64,000 nt of DNA from Adiantum capillus-veneris (GCA_014529385.2 CM043942.1:18489991-18553990); one strand, 5' to 3'. Shown: positions 34,916 to 47,340, counted from the stretch's first letter. Notes: generated by a model from the sequence alone, not told the origin. Translations and numbers: made by a program.

Positions 34916-35935
34916 GAATATGAGTTCACCAGTGACTCTTCGAACACCTCAAGAGAAGAGACGACAACAACTGAAGAGAGTGACAGTAGCATCAAAGTGA
35001 TGGGAGTCATCCTCAAAGACCCAAAAAGATTGACCCAATCTAAAACACCACCGGAGAACCAAGAGGGACCATCAGGTATGCAACCCTTGATGGATACAAG
35101 TAAGTTACATCGGATGCTCTCCAATGAGTTAACTAGTGAAGAGAGAGAAGAATATATATCTATGCTAGGTAGCTTCACCACATTGTTCATTGATGGTTAT
35201 GACAAGACCACAGGCATCACAATGGTACAACACCGCATAAGACTCAAGGAAGGAAGTAAAGCTGTAGTGCAAAAGCTCAGAAGGCTTGGGGTAATTCAAC
35301 AAGAGGCATTGATCAAAGAGGTAAGAAATTTTCTACAGGAAAGTTTCATTGATGGTTATGACAAGACCACAGGCATCACAATGGTACAACAACGCATAAG
35401 ACTCAAGGAAGGAAGTAAAGCTGTAGTGCAAAAGCTCAGAAGGCTTGGGGTAATTCAACAAGAGGCATTGATCAAAGAGGTAAGAAATTTTCTACAGGAA
35501 AGTTTCATTTACCCTATCAAGGACTTAGAGTGGGTCTCTTCAGTGGTAGTCACACCAAAGAAGAACGGTAAGTGGAGGGGTTTGTGTAGACTACAAACTT
35601 CTCAACGCAGCAACAAAGAGGGATCATTTTCCCCTTCCATTCCAAGATGAAATTCTCAACGAGGTAGCAGGTCATGAGCGCTACACAGTATGTGATGGCT
35701 ACTTAGGCTACTTTCAGATTAGCATTGCAAAAGAAGACCAGAAAGAAAAAACTTTCATAACACCATGGGGATGTTGTGCTTATAGGGTGATGCCTTTTGG
35801 CCTCACCAACACTCCGGCCACATTCCAATGCTATGTAACTTTTGTCTTCTAGCCATACTTCGATAAGTCAATACGAGTTTTCATAGATGATTTTTGCATC
35901 TACAGTTCTCGCTTGTCATACACTTGGAGCCGTAC
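34916..35935 (+). pseudogene. pol: Family B reverse transcriptase, truncated, with internal tandem duplication
   Basis: The linker LTSEEREEYISMLGSF precedes a 53-residue block present twice in tandem (see repeat entry). Then come WVSSVVVTPKKNGKW, a frame change, VDYKLLNAATKRDHFPLPF, VCDGYLGYFQISIA, YRVMPFGLTNTPATF and the catalytic FIDDF near 35884. Soon after that the sequence jumps to an RNase H-like segment, so the RT thumb and connection are largely deleted. Stops interrupt it near 35850. Confidence 0.8.
35186..35503 (+). repeat. 159 bp in-frame tandem duplication in family B RT
   Basis: Units 35186-35344 and 35345-35503 differ at a single base by my reading. The period is 53 codons, so the frame is kept. 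The repeated part starts FIDGYDKTTGITMVQ and includes the segment just before RT. Confidence 0.93.
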
Positions 35936-36300
35936 TAATGCAAAAGGATCCCCAAACATCTTTCATGCGTCCTATCTACTTCTTTAGTCACATCATGACC
36001 CCATCTAGAAAAAAGATTCACCGCGGTAAAGCACATGGTGCTTGCATTAATGTTTGGCACTACAAAGTTCTGCTCTTATCTATTGCCTAGACCCTTTGTG
36101 ATTTTGACAATGGAAGAGGGATTTCCGTATGTGATGCAACACATGGATGTCTCATCTAGAATCTCTCAGTGGCCTGTTAGATTACAAGATTTTGATTACA
36201 CCATGCAAGTAGAGAACTCCACCAGGGCTAATCTAGCAGGTATTCTTACTCATTGTCACTATGAAAAGAAGCTAAAGGTCAACACAGAAGGTAAAGAAGT
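35890..36300 (+). pseudogene. Family B first RNase H (degenerate)
   Basis: LGAVLMQKDPQTSFMRPIYFFSH matches the first half of gypsy RNase H, but the first catalytic Asp is not present. A frame change near 36035-36090 leads to PFVILTMEEGFPYVMQHMD and ISQWPVRLQDFDYTMQVENS, the second half. Confidence 0.7.
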
Positions 36301-36309
36301 GACACCAAT

Positions 36310-36720
36310 GGTAGAAATTCCTAAGCTAGAAAGAGCTCATTCTCTTTTCTTTGATGAAGCATACAAAAGAACAGTGGACCAGAATGCAGTTGGCAACATC
36401 ATTTTCAATGAGCAAAAGGAAAAGGTATTATCTATTGGCCAGCTGCTACACTCACACTCCAACAACGAAGCAGAGTACGTGGCCCTAAGTTTTGGTTCAG
36501 AATAGTGTGTTTTACAAGGGGTTCAATGCCTAAATGTGTCTGGTGATGCCTTGCTTTTGATAAGGGAGATAAATGGCACTTGGATTTGTAAAAATGAGGT
36601 TTTACTTGGCCAATTACGCCAAGTTAAGGATGTTTTAAGAAAGTTTGAAGCACTGTAGTTATTTCATGTCCCTCGGGCAAAAAATCAAGAAGCAGACGCT
36701 CTAGCCAAGGAAATAATACA
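36310..36720 (+). pseudogene. Family B second RNase H-like domain (archaeal-type RNase H)
   Basis: A second RNase H-like fold follows the first: LFFDEAYKRTVDQNAVGNIIF, then HSHSNNEAEYVALSFG, a stop, GDALLLIREINGTW, and VPRAKNQEADALAKE. A second, archaeal-type RNase H (aRH) at this place is a hallmark of the Tat lineage. The first strand has DEA and the helix has NNEAEY, so at least part of the active site is recognisable. Two stops interrupt it. Confidence 0.7.
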
Positions 36721-36744
36721 AGATGTTCCCATAGGAGCAATCAA

Positions 36745-36804
36745 ACTGAATCTGCCCCTCTTTCAGGGCAGCGAACTGAATCTGCCCCTCTTTCAGGGTA
36801 GCGA
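36745..36804 (+). repeat. 30 bp tandem duplication between RNase H and integrase
   Basis: Two 30 bp units encoding LNLPLFQGSE, nearly identical (one G/T difference). Confidence 0.85.
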
Positions 36805-36808
36805 TGCT

Positions 36809-37485
36809 ATGCCTGCTATCATCGGCTTCTTAGATACAAGAGAATGTCTTGAAGGGTATACCAAGGGCCAGAAACAATGGCTTGTTCAAAAGGCAACAAG
36901 ATACCACCTTGTAAACAACAATTTATATTACAAGGGCAAAGACCAGATTCTTAGGCGAGTGCCAATCTCCAATGAAATCACCGAGGTGATCTCAAGTTGC
37001 CATGATGGTGTCTACGATGGCCATTTTGCTCTAGATATTACCAGTAGGAAGATTCTACAGGTAGGATTCTCTTGGCCTAGTCTAAACAGGGATGTGAATC
37101 ATTGGTGTAAAACATGCAGAGCTTGTCAAGTATCCAATGATCGAACACTAACCTATGAGCCACAGACTCCTATCATCTTATATGGCCCATTTGAGAAGTG
37201 GGCAATAGATGCAATTGGTTCCTTACCAAGGGCCCAATCAGGTAAACTGTACATTCTAGTTGGTGTAGACGACATGACCCAATGGGCGGAAGCAGCATCC
37301 ACCACACGCATTACAGCCCAAGGAGTGGCGAAGTTCATATTCGAGCACATTTGTTGCCGTTTTGGCACACCTCTGGAGATAATATTTGATAGAGGGCCAG
37401 GTTTTAGAGGCGACTTGGTGGAGAACTAATGAAAATTTTAGGCATCACATGCCAACACTCCACCCCATACTATCCACAGTGCAAT
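36809..37485 (+). pseudogene. Family B integrase, first part
   Basis: It contains the H2C2 zinc-binding module (HDGVYDGHF...CKTCRACQ) and the catalytic core with Asp in WAIDAIGSLP and IFDRGPGF. A TAA at 37427-37429 breaks the frame. The core continues as HSTPYYPQCN up to the solo LTR insertion at 37486 and resumes after it as GLVEKV, the region of the catalytic Glu. Confidence 0.85.
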
Positions 37486-38060
37486 TGTAATGGAATTGAT
37501 ATTTTGATGATATATTTGTGAAATATTTGATATTCTGATGAAGCATTGCAATGTTGATTTGAATTGTGGAATATGATCACTTGTTGGGTGTTGTGTGAGC
37601 AGATCAGTGATTGGCACATGCTGGACAATAAAGCGATAGCAGTTATCCGGAATAAAACTGCCACCATTGGATTTTCTGTGGCAAGCCTTAGTATTTATGG
37701 TTTAGTTATAAGTTGAGATGTAGACAGCTATGAATTGTTACATTGAGCTCTTGATGAGCCAGGACTATTTTATGCCCAAGTGTGAATTGGATGTAACTCA
37801 TTTTTTGAGCATGAACTTTTCTATAAATAAAATACGTGCAAGAGGGACATGCTCACTCTTGCACGGGGGGAGGTTGCACCCAGTGTTTGCGTTGTTCTTC
37901 TCTCCTCTTCCCTCTTCTCTCTCGCCATGCCAGCGTAGCACTCCGGTCTAGGAGGTGCGCCTGCACGCGCTCTTCGTCAGGTATGGGGATTTGCCGATTT
38001 ATGTGTTGTATGGTGTTATCTTGGATGATTTGCAGGGCACTCACGCCTCCGGCTGTAGCA
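37486..38060 (+). mobile_element. Solo LTR (575 bp) inside family B integrase
   Basis: It starts TGTAATGG and ends GTAGCA, flanked by GCAAT on both sides (37481-37485 and 38061-38065). Removing it and one GCAAT restores continuous integrase coding. TATAAATAAA at 37822-37831 is a good TATA box. No internal domain or second LTR is present, so it is a solo LTR, probably formed by LTR-LTR recombination. Its family is not otherwise seen in the window. Confidence 0.88.
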
Positions 38061-38065
38061 GCAAT

Positions 38066-38689
38066 GGTCTAGTGGAAAAGTGATTGGGATAAGCATCTCA
38101 TGGCCGCTCTTTGGGCCTACTGCACAACATTCGGAACATCACTAGGGTTCACCCCTTTTCATTTGGTATATGGAAAGGAGGCCATTCCACCCATCAAGGT
38201 ATAGATAGACATCTTGCGAGTCATGGCTAGCCAGTTACAACACCCAATTGCCCATCTCAATTGCCCATCTCTGCAACCACACTTTGGATCTAGAAAGGCT
38301 TCAGCTAGATAGGGAAGATGCGATCAACAACTATGCAGCGCAAGCAGAGCGACGCCGATTCACATTCAATCAAGGGCTTAAGGAAAAGGGTATGAAAAAA
38401 GGCATGTTAGTATTGAGATACGACAACATATTTGACACTAGGAAAGATAATAAGTTGCAGCCCAGATGAGAAGGGCCATTCACTGTCAAAAAGAGACACA
38501 CCAATGTCAGCTACAAATTGATGGAAGCATATGGTTGAGTTCACAGGACCAGAGTCAATGGATGGAGGCTAAAAAGGTACTTCTTAAGGTTTGATCCAGA
38601 ATTCATGCTAGAAATTGTAGAGGAGGGAGAACCCTCCAACTCCGCAGTTAGGGAATCAGAAGTAGCTAGAAGCATGAATGCCTCTAGCT
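38066..38689 (+). pseudogene. Family B integrase, C-terminal part
   Basis: Coding similarity resumes at GLVEKV and continues with HLMAALWAYCTTFGTSLGFTPFHLVYGKEA, then QAERRRFTFNQGLKEKGMKKGMLVLRYD and the GPF/Y-type segment EGPFTVKKRHTNVSYKL, with several stops and frame changes. Confidence 0.8.
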
Positions 38690-38701
38690 AGAAGGGGAGG
38701 G
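38690..38701 (+). promoter_or_regulatory. Polypurine tract of family B
   Basis: AGAAGGGGAGGG, four bases before the 3' LTR start. Confidence 0.85.
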
Positions 38702-39105
38702 CTAATGATGGCCGGCTTTTACAAGCCGCAGCCGCGGGAACCAAACCCAAAAAAGGAGCTTGGTAACATATATAAAAACTTTTAAATGTTCTTTTCTTTT
38801 TGTTATTGTCGCCCCTCCACTCTTTCCTTCCCATACATACGCCCACAGTGGGCCGCCCCTCCCTTGGCACCACCCTCCTCCCTCTCCTCCATTATTTCCC
38901 CTCTCCCTCCTTCATTAACACATGCAGCCGGAATCCCTCTCTCTCCCTCTTGTTTGTCAACCCAAAAGGGCCGCCATGCATGGGACAATTCTCTCTCCCT
39001 CTCATGCATTATTCAAGTTAGTCCCTCTCACTTACTCACACTCCCTCTCCTTCTCTCACTCCCTCTTTCTCACTCTCTATAACCAAGCCCAATATAGGAC
39101 TCATG

Positions 39106-39244
<139 letters not shown>

Positions 39245-39328
39245 TCGTTCCTCAATCCAGAAGCAAGGCCTGCCATGCATAAGCCGAAATAGATCTCTCT
39301 CCCTCTCTCCATCCCTCACCCTATCCCT

Positions 39329-39455
<127 letters not shown>

Positions 39456-39509
39456 CGTTGGCTCTCCCTCACCCTTCTTTCCCGTTTTGGCAACAGCCCA
39501 CAAGGCGCA

Positions 39510-39511
39510 TA

Positions 39512-39555
<44 letters not shown>

Positions 39556-39578
39556 GCCCACACACACACACACACACT
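39510..39578. repeat. (AT)n and short (CA)n in family B 3' LTR
   Basis: About 45 bp of AT alternation with a few interruptions, followed by about 22 bp of CA. Confidence 0.9.
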
Positions 39579-39697
39579 CTCCCCAGCCCCTCTCTCCCCA
39601 ACACCCACTCTCCCTCCCCTCAGCCTTTCTCCCTCTCATTCTCTGTGGTTGGCCGAGCCATGGTGCATAATGTCTTTCTCTCGTCTCTCTCGTTGCC

Positions 39698-39869
<172 letters not shown>

Positions 39870-40011
39870 CCAACCCCTCTCACCCCCTCAGCCTCTCGCT
39901 CTCCTCACTCACGCTCGTACTTTGTAATCGGCCAAAGCCAACACGTGAAATATTAAAATAAATTAATGAATATCTCTCTCTTTCTCTTGTTCCCCCACAC
40001 ACTCTTGTCGA

Positions 40012-40132
<121 letters not shown>

Positions 40133-40982
40133 ACACACCCACACACAACCGCATATACATACGCACACACAATCACATACGCACTTACGAGAACATGCAC
40201 ATACATACACGAGTGCATTACACTCGCACACACACAATCAAACAAACAGAAACACAACACGCAATACACACACACACAAGAAGGAAAAAGAAATGGAACT
40301 TGACATCGACAAAGAAGATGACCAAAAGCACGCGAAGGCGACCTCGGTTCAAGGAATGACGCCAAAGGCATGCCCCGGCCGGCCCCGAAATTGGCGAAGG
40401 TGCTACACCGATACACCAACAAAGCCCACCATTCATCGGCATCTTGCCCACAATGCTTGTTGATAGTAAGTATCCATAGGGTAATCTATTTTCCCGATTT
40501 CAAGCCAAAAATCTTGTATAAAAAACCAATTGTATATTGTGACCTCTCTCTAGGTGATGGTCACAAAGGCCCACCTAGGAGATATCATTTTAAAGTTCTC
40601 CTAAGATAAAGGAAGGGTCAACCATCTAGGACCCAAATCCTTGCTTTGTCTCTCATGATTAGGACCCTAACCTAATCAGAGTATCCTAAACTAATGCAGC
40701 ATGCACCTATAAAAGGGAACTGAGAGGTCACTATCAGGGGGACACTTGGGAGTCAGCACTTGAGAAAGAAGCCATGCACACACCCTGACTGAAAGGGTCA
40801 CCACACACAAGAGTAAAATCTCCGTGTATATAGAATTTCCTCTAGAGAACGCACTATAGGCTCTCTATCTCTCACTATCTCTGCATCTCTCTAAGTCACC
40901 ATAGTCGCCATCTCGCCGAAACTAAGGTCTCTGTAAATATCGCTTTGAGTCAAGTTTCCCTCACATCTTTTTCATTGCCTAC

Positions 40983-40983
<1 letters not shown>

Positions 40984-41024
<41 letters not shown>
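40984..41024. repeat. (CT)n downstream of the family B 3' LTR TATA box
   Basis: About 41 bp of CT in the R/U5 region. The 5' LTR equivalent is 31564-31627, with some TGTC interruptions. Confidence 0.93.
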
Positions 41025-41026
<2 letters not shown>

Positions 41027-41181
41027 GGTGTGCAGTATTTGTGCCATTTTAAATCACCGATGTCCGTGTCCTAGCCGCTCAAAGCTAAGTGGTTCCCCTT
41101 GTTCATTTCCCATGATGAGCTTGGCGTGCACGGTCCTGGCGTTTAGGCCGTCGGGGTCCGTTTTGCGCTTTGCACCTGTCA

Positions 41182-42189
41182 TCGCTTGCATGGCAAATCA
41201 AAGTTTTTTGCCACCATTGCTTGACAACTTCCAATATTGCCAAAAGATCCTCATATGAACAAGCATGGTGCCATTGGAAAGATCACCATTTATGTATTTG
41301 ACTGAATATTGATACTTCAAATGACGTCTCGGATGAAAGTACTTGCATTTTGGTTTAGATAAGAAAGTAACCCACTTCATCAATATTCGTATACAATGCT
41401 TATTCAATTTGGATTATACTATGAGCTATGCTCCAAGACTTAGGTGACTCACAATACTTATGAGCTCCTGTGGGTTGATGCCTTCTAGATTTACTCACGT
41501 CATATCCATAATCTGTGTCAATTTTTTAGAGAATGGATCATGCACTACAAAAAGTCTCCTGGGAGTCCTCCTCCCATGTTGCTCTCTGGAATTCATCATG
41601 ATGAACTCAAACTCTAGAACCCCAATTGAGAGAGTGATTCACTATCAAGAGCAATTCAGCTCAAGCCACCGTGATCGCCAAAATGGAATAAGTTGGTTTC
41701 TTCAAAAAGCTATTCTAGGCTGGGCTAAGAGTTAGTTGTCAGTTTAGACAGACAGACTTCAAACAACAGATTAGACAAAGACACTGTACTGGAACTGGAA
41801 ATAGTAAATTGAAATGGAAATGACACAAAGACTGGAACTGGACATAGCAATTGAAATGGAAATTACACAGAGACTGGAATTGGAACTCGAAGTGGAACTA
41901 GACTATATTCAAATTAGATTAGTACAACTAGAACAAAATATAATGTGGCCAAACGATTTCTCTAAGATTACAAGAGCACAGTATGCTCCAAGACACTAGA
42001 GTCACAAGTACAACAGAGTGTCACTCCTCAAACCCTGCCCAAAGCATTCTTCGTAAAATGAAGTAATGGCGTTTATTTATAGGTTCCGGACAAGGTCTCT
42101 CATTGAATGTTCATTGTGTGGTTACTATAGTAATTGGCTTGGTGATTAATTACCAATACATTTGTCAGCTTGGATTCCCATCTAGGGAT
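41182..42189. other. No gene recognised; small minisatellite
   Basis: The stretch 41786-41905 is made of imperfect units of about 42 bp containing GAAATGGAAAT and AGACTGGAA phrases. The rest has no feature I can name. Confidence 0.5.
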
Positions 42190-43624
42190 TGTTCCTACAA
42201 TCTACATGACTACATCTCTTTTCAAGTTAATAGTGTGTTGGCATACAACTAGATTTACTCCCTTAATATCAATGTATGACCAAGAAAACACATCTTTGAA
42301 TTCTTATAACAAAGCTTTCAATGCCCTTTTAAATTAAGTATCCAATGCAGTAGATACTGTCACCATTTTACGATTATCTTCATCTCCTAAATTCATAGCT
42401 TCCAGTTTATCTTCTCTCACCTTGGAGCTTTTGGACATTTGTTCTTCAAACATTTTCTCAGCATGAATGATTGCCTCAAATGTTTCTCTCTCTTCTTCCA
42501 ATATTTGCTCCTTAATTGTCATGCCTGATTCCTTCTTGTCCACTTTTAGGTTCAAGTCAATTAACTGTTTCTAATTTTCTACTACAATGTTTTGCAGATC
42601 AATTTCAAAAATTTGGATCACTGTTTCATTTTTCTAACTCCTCTTCACCATCTTCAATGGCTTCTTCCATGTTGATCCCTTCTACATAAAAAGGTATAAA
42701 TCCATGTGGAATGCTCTTCTTTGGCACCATCTACATCCTTACCTTCTTTTTTCTTTGTTTGATCACAATCGTGTTTGCACCCCATAATTGTTTCACCTTG
42801 GTTGCTCTCAGCCATGGTCTACCCAAATTGTTGGGTAAGAACATGTTGACTCTTCCAACTTCAAAACAACAAAATTGACCACAAAAGTTATTCCTACTAC
42901 ACTTATTGTTTGGTTTTTGAGAATCCGCAAAGGTTGCACTCTCCATTGGTTAGCCATTTTGACCTAGAAAGGTACTGGTTCCCATTTCATTCGATTCATT
43001 TTTTGCAGACTGATTTAAGAATGATGTTGACTCCTAAACCCTTATCTACCAATTTTTTTGCAAACTGATTCAAGAAGGATGTTGACTCCTGAAAGAGAAA
43101 CTTTGCCAATGGATATGTTGACCACAAGAACGTTATAATCCACATCAACTAGAGCTAATGCTCCACAATCAATGTGAATTAAGTCAATTTGACTACCTTC
43201 TCCCTTTTGTTTTTCCTCCATATCTTTGATTTGGCTTGTCAAGCTCCGGAACATTTGCTAGGTAAAATCAGGGACTGATTTTAGTAGTGGACCCACCTTC
43301 ATTGAAACGGGTGCTTCCAAAAAAAAATTCAAAGAGATCATCTGATAGTCCTTTATGAGGTAACTCCTTCCAATTGCCTGCTTTCTCTGAGAAATGTGGT
43401 TTTCCAATCTCTGAAGTTCTTTTGCCTAGATTTTCCAACATTGCCTGCATTGTCCATGTTGACCATGTATTTGCAATTTTTGAAGTGTCTTGGTTTAATT
43501 GACCATTATGATCTTCCCAATCTATGGGTCCTTCACGTATGTTTCCTTGTTCCACTTGCTTTTCCTTCAATTTCCCCTTTGACCTAGTGATTGCTAGGCT
43601 CTCCACCTCCAAAGGTTTCTCCAC
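42190..43624 (-). pseudogene. Decayed gypsy gag-protease-RT linker fragment
   Basis: On the minus strand the pieces are collinear. AITRSKGKLKEKQ (near 43590) is typical of the gag-protease spacer. VSLSGVNILLESVCKKIG (near 43060) resembles the protease active-site strand, with the catalytic Asp-Gly lost. LPNNLGRPWLRATKVKQLWGANTI (near 42800) is the later protease strand. NLGDEDNRKMVTVS (near 42360) and EFKDVFSWSYIDIKGVN (near 42270) form the linker into RT. The pieces fall in different frames with stops; no LTR is recognised. Confidence 0.72.
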
Positions 43625-44188
43625 ATCTTCATCAATCTCAATGCATTCAGAAAATTCACATTAAAAAGAATGTAGGCTATCTACAACTCCTTTTTTCCAT
43701 TCTCTTTGTCCCATTTTAGGGTACCGCTTCCAACTTTCCCCTTTGAGTGTCTTTTTTGCTCCTCAACTTCAAGGGAAATTTTCTCCAAGAGTACTACATT
43801 CACTTGAGTAGGTGCCTTCATTCTATCATCATTGGAAGAAGTAGCTCTTGTATATACATGTGTATAGTTTACAATTGGTATTTCCCTTTAATTCATATGC
43901 TTGCACCATAGTTCACATCATGCAAGTCTCTTCCTTTGTTCCAAACTTCCACAGTAGGTGCATGGTTGTAATGGGTTGTTTTTTTGTGGGTTAACTCTTG
44001 TCAATAGCTTAATTTCTCTCTCTTTTTGAAATATTGTTCATGCCTATCTAACTAGGTGTTATGCTTTTGTTGCTCTCTCCATCCAAGCACTCTTGCTATG
44101 CTCATTAGGAAGCTATTCTAATGAAATGCTCACTATGTCTATGTTATTTTCTGTTACACACAAGTTACTAGACCATTAAATGTTACAT
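43625..44188 (+). other. Probable LTR/flank of family C, boundary unclear
   Basis: No coding potential. The segment ends TGTTACAT directly before a primer site, so its last part is probably a 5' LTR, but I cannot define the start. Confidence 0.4.
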
Positions 44189-44200
44189 TGGTATCAGAGC
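44189..44200 (+). promoter_or_regulatory. Primer-binding site (tRNA-iMet) of family C gypsy
   Basis: TGGTATCAGAGC, two bases after a CA that could end an LTR. Confidence 0.75.
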
Positions 44201-44579
44201 ACAAGGTTTCTCTTTTCTTGATCAAGAAGAGAGGTCCTCAAGGTAACTATAAATGTTGGTATTATTAATTGCAATTGAGTAAGTAGAATAGGGATTTTTC
44301 AGCCTTGCAGTACGCCTGCTTCGTGTAGATAACGGGGCATCACCATCGAGAGCTATGGTCTTAATAGTGGAGTCCTATGGGGCTTGCCTACGGCTTAACC
44401 ACTACTGAGCCATTAGAAGCTTGACAGAAGTTGGTACTTCTTTGGTGTTGAAAGACCCTCTCTTCTATTCCTTGCAATTAATGATATTTGAGTGCTTTTC
44501 TCAAGGGGTTAAGAGGAGTAGAAACTACGGCTTGAAGTGTCAAAGTACACTCAAAAGTTTACACCTAAAAGTTGTTATA

Positions 44580-46197
44580 ATGGCTGACAATAGTAAAGAG
44601 AGTGAAATTAATCTTGATAGCTTTGATTTTACTAATGAATGGGCTACTAATGATGCCCTTATGCTTTTGTCAATTACCTTGTTACTAGGCCTCAACAAGC
44701 CATGGGCAATCCATCCCTCCAAAGTGAAGTGCAACAATAGCTACGTGCTCATGGGATTCTCCAAACTCACCACGAAGAAGAGAGAGTACCTAGGAATCCT
44801 CCTTGTGAGACTTCCAAAAGAGGCCTCTCTCCGATAAGGGAAGAAGAAGAGGATCCATACGAAGGGCTTAAGAATCTACTACTTGACGACGCATCTCCTT
44901 CTCAAAGGAGAACTCAAGTTTCAATGCTAGAGCCTCTAGCAAAAGAACAAGAAAGAAGTGAGTCTCCTACCACCTCAGCGGAGATGGCTCCACAAAGAAG
45001 TCGGACAAAACGCTCTCCAACACCCCCTAAACGAAGAAGATCATCGCACAATTCTCCACACCATAACTCAAAGAGGGACGACAAAAAACAAGAGAAGAAA
45101 AAGGCGAGAAAGAGGTCACCCTCTTCTTCATCCTCTTCCTCTTATGAAGAAAGTGATGAAGCGGACAAGGAGGAACAAGGGAAGAAAAAGGTGAGAAAGA
45201 GGTCACCTTATTCTCCATCCTCCTCAAATTCTTCCTCTTTTGAAGAAAGTGATGGTGCAGCTTTTGAATCACCTAAAAGAAGAGGCCATTTGAAATCCTA
45301 TGCCACATGGAAGAGGTCCTCCAAGCTCAAAAAGTTCAAAGAGGGAGAAGAACATCTCTTTCCTTACCTACGATGGCACCTTTGGTGCGAAGGACAAAGT
45401 CTTGACCTTCATTCAACAATTCAATGCGGCATTTGGAGATGAGGGCTTCACGGAGTCCTCTAAGCTACACCATGTAGCTATGCATTTTCAAAAGTCCACA
45501 AGGAAATGGTGATCCAGCCTACAGGCAAATGGTGAAGCTCCACGAACATGGAAAGCTCTAAGAGCATCAATCATGAAGCAATTTTTGGCTACCGATGCCA
45601 GAGACAAAGTACACCGAATGGCAAACCTTGAATCTCTCTCCCTATGAATCTATTTACTAATATGTAGACACATTTTGGGACTTACATCTCAAAGCCACTG
45701 TCTTCAAAACGATGGATTTTGGATAGCAAAAACAACAATTTTGTGCGGCTCTAACTAAAGATATGATGGAGTATGTTAACTCCCAAAGGCCACGCACCAT
45801 ATCTGTGGTCATACACCATACCACGGTGGCTCCACGAATCAATTTCCAACAAGGGGATAAGAGAAATATTAAGCCCATGGAGAACAAGGTCCGTCATAAT
45901 GACAAGCCTAAGGGGAAGGACACTGTCCAAAAGTCTCCTAAAGGCAATGTCAACAACAACAAAGCTAAGGAGAAGGGAGTTTATAAAGGCAAAAATAAAC
46001 TCTCTCCTGAAGATCTTGAGCATTATCATAAAGATAACTGCTGTTTCAAGTGTGGGGAGCAAGGGCATCCTTGTCGTGCTTGTCCCCACAAGAACACACG
46101 AACTGAGCCTCCTAGAGCTACCTTGGTCAAAATCCAAGAAGAGGATTCTCACCACAAAGGACCTCCTTTATGCCATGCTTGGGGAAAGGTAAGATAA
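44580..46197 (+). pseudogene. gag: Family C gag
   Basis: The ATG at 44580 opens MADNSKESEINLDSFDF. After a stop and frame change, a long Lys/Arg/Ser-rich region follows, with an 87 bp tandem repeat. The gag core comes next in another frame (DGTFGAKDKVLTFIQQFNAAFG, then SLQANGEAPRTWKALRASIMKQF). A canonical CCHC zinc knuckle (CFKCGEQGHPCRAC) lies near 46044-46085. At least three frame changes and several stops are present. Confidence 0.78.
45094..45267 (+). repeat. 87 bp tandem repeat in family C gag
   Basis: Two diverged units begin GAAGAAAAAGG at 45094 and 45181. Each encodes KKxRKRSP, a Ser run and FEESD/YEESD. The period is 29 codons. Confidence 0.8.
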
Positions 46198-46694
46198 CAT
46201 GTTGCTTTTATTCTCTTTGACCCTAGTTCTACTCACAATTTCATATCCCCAGATTTGGCCACCAAGCTAGGCATCCAAGCCTATGAGATGGGAGATGTCC
46301 TACCCACTGATGGTGCTTTCAAGGGACAAGAAGCCTCAGTCACTCCCTTAATCGGGAAATTGAGGCTCCAGTCCAAAGCTATGTGGACAAGGAGGACTTC
46401 TTTATCTCTCCTCTCAAGCACAAGGATGTAATCCTAGGGGCACCATAGTTTGATTGCATGGCTAGCAATGTCGAATTCCATGAAAATGCAAATCTACTTT
46501 AGGTTTAGGGAAAAAGATATGTCCATAGATGCTAAGGAGTTGGGTAACAAGGCAATGATGTTTTTATTGACGACATCCCTTGTGAACTACCTCTTGAACG
46601 AGGCAATGATGACCATGCAATCGAACTTCTTCCAAGAAGTTCACCGCCTAATAAACCTCCTTGTAGAGTTTTTTAAGCTCAACAAGAGGAGACT
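46198..46694 (+). pseudogene. Family C protease and spacer
   Basis: LFDPSSTHNFISPDLATKLG aligns with gypsy proteases that read VDSGATHSFIS; here the active-site triplet is DPS. After further stops, short blocks lead towards RT. It is inactive as it stands. Confidence 0.7.
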
Positions 46695-47111
46695 ATGCGG
46701 CAAGTGCATGAGTTAGTTGAGAAGGGCATGGTTAGGCCTAGCTCATTTCCATTTTGTTCACCCGTGTTATTAGTGCATAACAAAGACGACACATATCACA
46801 TGTGTGTCGACTATAGAGAACTAAATAGCATCACTAAGAAAAATTGGTTTCCTGTTCCACGTGTAGTAGACCTATTTGATAAGGTGCAAGGGTCGACCTA
46901 CTTCAGTAGGATTGACCTAAAAAGTGGATACCATCAAATAAGGATAGTTGATCAAGACATTGTAAAGATTACATTTCGCACTACGTTTGGTCTTTACGAA
47001 TACTTTGTCATGCCTTTTGGCTTAACCAATGCACCAGCCACATTTAATCGCTTGATGGAAAAGCTATTCAGGCCTCACCGAACCTTTACTGGAGTGTTCT
47101 TTGATGATATA
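46695..47111 (+). pseudogene. pol: Family C RT, first part, cut by copia insertion
   Basis: HELVEKGMVRPSSFPFCSPVLLV, VDYRELNSITKKNWFPVP, FSRIDLKSGYHQIRI and MPFGLTNAPATFNRLM are clear gypsy RT motifs. The catalytic box reads FFDDI, and the copia LTR begins immediately after it at 47112. RT resumes at 53742. Confidence 0.9.
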
Positions 47112-47338
47112 TGTTACCATATACATGTGGTAGTGATGTGTGTGAACACACTAGGACTGCCGAGGCATTTTTTCCCTCTTTAGGAGGTTTTTTCCCCCGA
47201 GCATTGTATATACGCCTATCACTTTAGGGCTATCTATCTTTCCATTGCATACTAAGTAACACACTCTCTATTGTGTGCCTTGAGCTTCCTTAATCTTCTC
47301 CAAGCTGTGTGAGTTTCTCTGCAACCCTAATTCCAACA
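47112..47338 (+). repeat. Nested copia 5' LTR (227 bp)
   Basis: It begins TGTTACCATATACATG and ends TTCCAACA. TGTATATACG near 47206 is a possible TATA box. Confidence 0.93.
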
Positions 47339-47340
47339 AT

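Noticed and set aside
41182-41186. TSD for family B
   Set aside because: The flank TCGCT does not match GCCGT before the 5' LTR (28934-28938). The site may have decayed or an end may be off by a few bases.
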